This document shows, one piece after another, positions 7,168-8,280 of a stretch of 8,280 nucleotides of DNA. The translations under genes and the position numbers were made by a program. How positions within the stretch are numbered: position 1 is the first letter of the stretch; the number at the start of each line of letters is the position of its first letter. Source of the DNA: an uncultured beta proteobacterium (GTDB lineage Bacteria > Pseudomonadota > Gammaproteobacteria > Burkholderiales > Burkholderiaceae_C). The DNA lies in contig CAIXMC010000110.1 of assembly GCA_903920405.1 (NCBI GenBank), positions 1 through 8,280 on the forward strand, given 5' to 3'. The notes beneath the pieces are model-generated. The model was not told the DNA's origin. It ran no database searches and was given only the letters and a program-made list of their open reading frames with translations.

Positions 7168-7376
7168 TATTGACTTTTTTTGCTGAATTTCAGTTTTTTT
7201 ACAAAACTCTGTCTAAATTTCAGCCACGTTCCATTGCCATTACGGGGAGGTCTGGAATTATAGGAATCTAACCTGAATGGTTCATAAATTCAAACATCCC
7301 AGAATGGCAATGGAACGTGGCTGAAATTTAGACAGAGTTTTGTAAAAAAACTGAAGTTCAGCAAAAAAAGTCAATA
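7168..7376. mobile_element. Long near-perfect inverted repeat, MITE-like (74-bp arms)
   Basis: The arms 7168-7241 and 7303-7376 are 74 bp each and fully complementary except for one position (T7188 against G7356). Both runs of seven T and seven A are preserved exactly. The loop is 61 bp (7242-7302), with three further paired bases after a two-base mismatch. The outermost bases are TA on each side, followed inward by TTGACTTTT, so the unit could be a TA-flanked element of the IS630/Tc1 type, but TA is self-complementary and this is only suggestive. There is no transposase or convincing reading frame. Near-identity of the arms implies recent insertion or active maintenance. Transcribed, it would fold into a very stable hairpin. 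It lies upstream of ispB, starting about 100 bp from its ATG. Confidence 0.7.
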
Positions 7377-7511
7377 GGATTTACGCATTGACAGCGCGGT
7401 GAAATTGTGTGTTGATGCTGATTCAAAATTGACACAGGGTGGAGGGTTGTTTTTTTGTTTGCAACTGTGAATAGCAGCCTAATTTCTCAATATTTTCATG
7501 GGGATCAACTT

Positions 7512-7542
7512 TTTATACTGCCTAAAAATCAGGCAGTATAAA
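7512..7542. repeat. Perfect 12-bp stem hairpin
   Basis: TTTATACTGCCT (7512-7523) and AGGCAGTATAAA (7531-7542) pair perfectly around a 7-base loop, AAAAATC. It lies 130 bp upstream of the 79-residue gene, between the long inverted repeat and the solo element end. There is no T tract suited to a Rho-independent terminator on either strand. The perfect dyad could be a protein-binding site or a small repeat; nothing else in the region explains it. The rest of 7377-7511 shows no gene or clear signal. Confidence 0.6.
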
Positions 7543-7576
7543 TAAAACACCAGGGTTAATTTTCGGTCGGCATCAA

Positions 7577-7624
7577 CATCCCAACTCTGACGGCAAATGC
7601 GGAACTTATTGTTGACCCTATCCT
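7577..7624 (-). repeat. Solo end of the 5806-5966 element
   Basis: Read on the minus strand from 7624, this 48-bp stretch matches 44 of the first 49 positions of the element's left arm (5806-5854). It differs by four substitutions and one missing base, and it includes an unbroken match through GCCGTCAGAGTTGGGATG. No partner arm of matching quality lies nearby, so it looks like a truncated or solo copy in inverse orientation. Its outer end lies 11 bp before the -35 box proposed for the 79-residue gene. Confidence 0.65.
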
Positions 7625-7635
7625 TAGCAATTTTT

Positions 7636-7663
7636 TTGTCCTTGCCAATAGCTGCGGTAAAAT
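7636..7663 (+). promoter_or_regulatory. Putative promoter of the small gene-dsbB pair
   Basis: A -35-like TTGTCC (7636-7641) and a -10-like TAAAAT (7658-7663) are 16 bases apart. Transcription would begin at about 7670-7671, one or two bases before the ATG at 7672, leaving essentially no leader. No Shine-Dalgarno sequence is present. An alternative -35, TTGACC (7612-7617), inside the solo repeat end, is too far from this -10. Confidence 0.45.
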
Positions 7664-7671
7664 CTTCACTT

Positions 7672-7911
7672 ATGTCAAAAGTAGATACTAAAACCAAAAT
7701 TGTGGCCGATGGCCTGCGTTACAAATCCAAGGTGTCAGGCTCGCCATTCACGGCTGCCACATCCTTTGGCGCGGCTACCATGTCGTGTTTTTTGTGTGGC
7801 AAACATCGTGCTCGTTCCCAAATGGTTTCCAAAAAAATTTTGGGAAAGTCACAAGCTGTCTGTTCACCGTCTTGCAAGGCGCTTGACGAGGCTTTTAATA
7901 CCTCAAAATGA
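7672..7911 (+). CDS. Small four-cysteine protein of unknown function, coupled to dsbB
   Basis: I do not recognise a named family. The predicted product is 79 residues, starting MSKVDTKTKIVADGLRYKSK. It is basic at both ends, has no signal peptide or membrane segment, and holds two cysteine pairs, C39-x2-C42 (CFLCGKH) and C64-x3-C68 (CSPSC), 21 residues apart, a layout typical of a small zinc-binding fold. The reading frame stays open upstream to an ATG at 7597, but that part overlaps the solo repeat and the promoter and is unlikely to be translated, so I chose the ATG at 7672. The stop codon overlaps the dsbB start as ATGA, so the two are probably translationally coupled. Metal binding is inferred from the cysteine spacing only. 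Confidence 0.75.
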   Translation: MSKVDTKTKIVADGLRYKSKVSGSPFTAATSFGAATMSCFLCGKHRARSQMVSKKILGKSQAVCSPSCKALDEAFNTSK

Positions 7912-8280
7912 CATCTCTTGGGTCAGTGTTGTCAGCGCTTGATGGCGCAACCCGTTGGGTGTTTGCCGCTGTCAGCGTGGTGTGCTTCGTGATGATGCTG
8001 TTTGGTCTGTACTTGCAGTACCAAATGGGGGTTGAACCTTGTCCTTTGTGTATTGTTCAGCGCTACGCTCTTTTTTGTGTAGCTTGCATCGCAATACTGA
8101 CAAGCCTTAGCGGCCAAAAACGTGTCCATCTTGTGGGAGCTGTGGCGATGTTTTTAGCCGCAGTTTTTGGCGCGTTTGTCGCTGCTCGTCAAAGCTGGTT
8201 ACAGTGGAATCCCCCTGAATCTGCCGCTTGCGGTCGTGATTTTTACAACATGATTGAAAATTTTCCCTTAAGCCGCGCCA
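7908..8280 (+). CDS. dsbB: Disulfide bond formation protein DsbB, 3' end outside the window
   Basis: DsbB is an inner-membrane protein that reoxidises periplasmic DsbA and passes the electrons to ubiquinone. The first 124 codons are present and the frame is open to the window edge. Visible parts are a first membrane helix (about 17-36), the periplasmic redox pair C45-P-L-C48 in the family context PCPLCIVQR, and R52 in the place of the quinone-site arginine. A second helix (about 53-67) and a third (about 73-93) follow, ending RQSWLQW, and then C108 in ACGRDFYNM, the first cysteine of the second periplasmic pair. Its partner cysteine lies beyond the window. The ATG overlaps the stop codon of the small upstream gene (ATGA), with GAGG about 15 bases before it. 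Confidence 0.93.
   Translation, partial: MTSLGSVLSALDGATRWVFAAVSVVCFVMMLFGLYLQYQMGVEPCPLCIVQRYALFCVACIAILTSLSGQKRVHLVGAVAMFLAAVFGAFVAARQSWLQWNPPESAACGRDFYNMIENFPLSRA

Noticed and set aside
6987..7271. Open plus-strand frame of 94 codons with a hydrophobic stretch
   Set aside because: It runs antisense through the 5' end of ispB and into the arm of the long inverted repeat. The hydrophobic residues come from T-rich DNA and no family or ribosome binding site is visible.
7597..7671. Upstream extension of the small four-cysteine gene with a signal-peptide-like N-terminus (MRNLLLTLSLAIFLSLPIAA)
   Set aside because: The extension is encoded by the solo repeat end and the promoter region. The ATG at 7672 fits the promoter position, and the body of the protein looks cytosolic. 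Comparing homologues would settle it.

Overview
The window looks like ordinary chromosome of a betaproteobacterium, most likely order Burkholderiales and perhaps near Comamonadaceae. The grounds are the gene order accB-accC-prmA-zinc-ribbon/DUF3426, a betaproteobacterial-looking PrmA, and an octaprenyl-type IspB used for ubiquinone. By eye the GC content is close to half, which would be low for Comamonadaceae, so the family placement is only an inference. No phage, plasmid, CRISPR, tRNA or rRNA sequence was seen.

Layout. A cutA gene (77-466, +) converges on a four-gene minus-strand cluster that reads from 4128 down to 543: accB, accC, prmA and a membrane-anchored zinc-ribbon protein. Spacings of 9 to 26 bp suggest one transcript. 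An AT-rich divergent intergenic region (4129-4324) separates accB from mpl (4325-5707, +), a cell-wall recycling ligase. mpl converges on ispB (7067-6042, -). The gap between them is almost entirely inverted-repeat DNA. Upstream of ispB lies a gene-poor, AT-rich stretch of about 600 bp (7068-7671) holding a long near-perfect inverted repeat, a short perfect hairpin and a solo repeat end. The window closes with a 79-residue four-cysteine protein (7672-7911, +) that overlaps the start of dsbB by ATGA. dsbB runs off the right edge.

Gene functions. The protein genes are housekeeping: fatty acid synthesis entry (AccB/AccC), ribosomal protein L11 methylation (PrmA), murein peptide recycling (Mpl), the quinone side chain (IspB) and periplasmic disulfide formation (DsbB). 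IspB and DsbB are linked indirectly, because DsbB passes electrons to the quinone whose tail IspB makes.

The unusual content is all non-coding. There are two different MITE-like inverted-repeat elements with no transposase in view: an imperfect palindrome of about 161 bp at 5806-5966, and a 74-bp-arm inverted repeat at 7168-7376. The ends of the first recur at 7577-7624 (about 90% identical) and possibly at 522-535. Two genes, mpl and the 79-residue gene, have promoter-like sequences that put the transcription start at or just before the ATG and no Shine-Dalgarno sequence, which suggests leaderless mRNAs. I found no convincing new multi-gene system. The repeat family and the DsbB-coupled small protein are the items most worth following.
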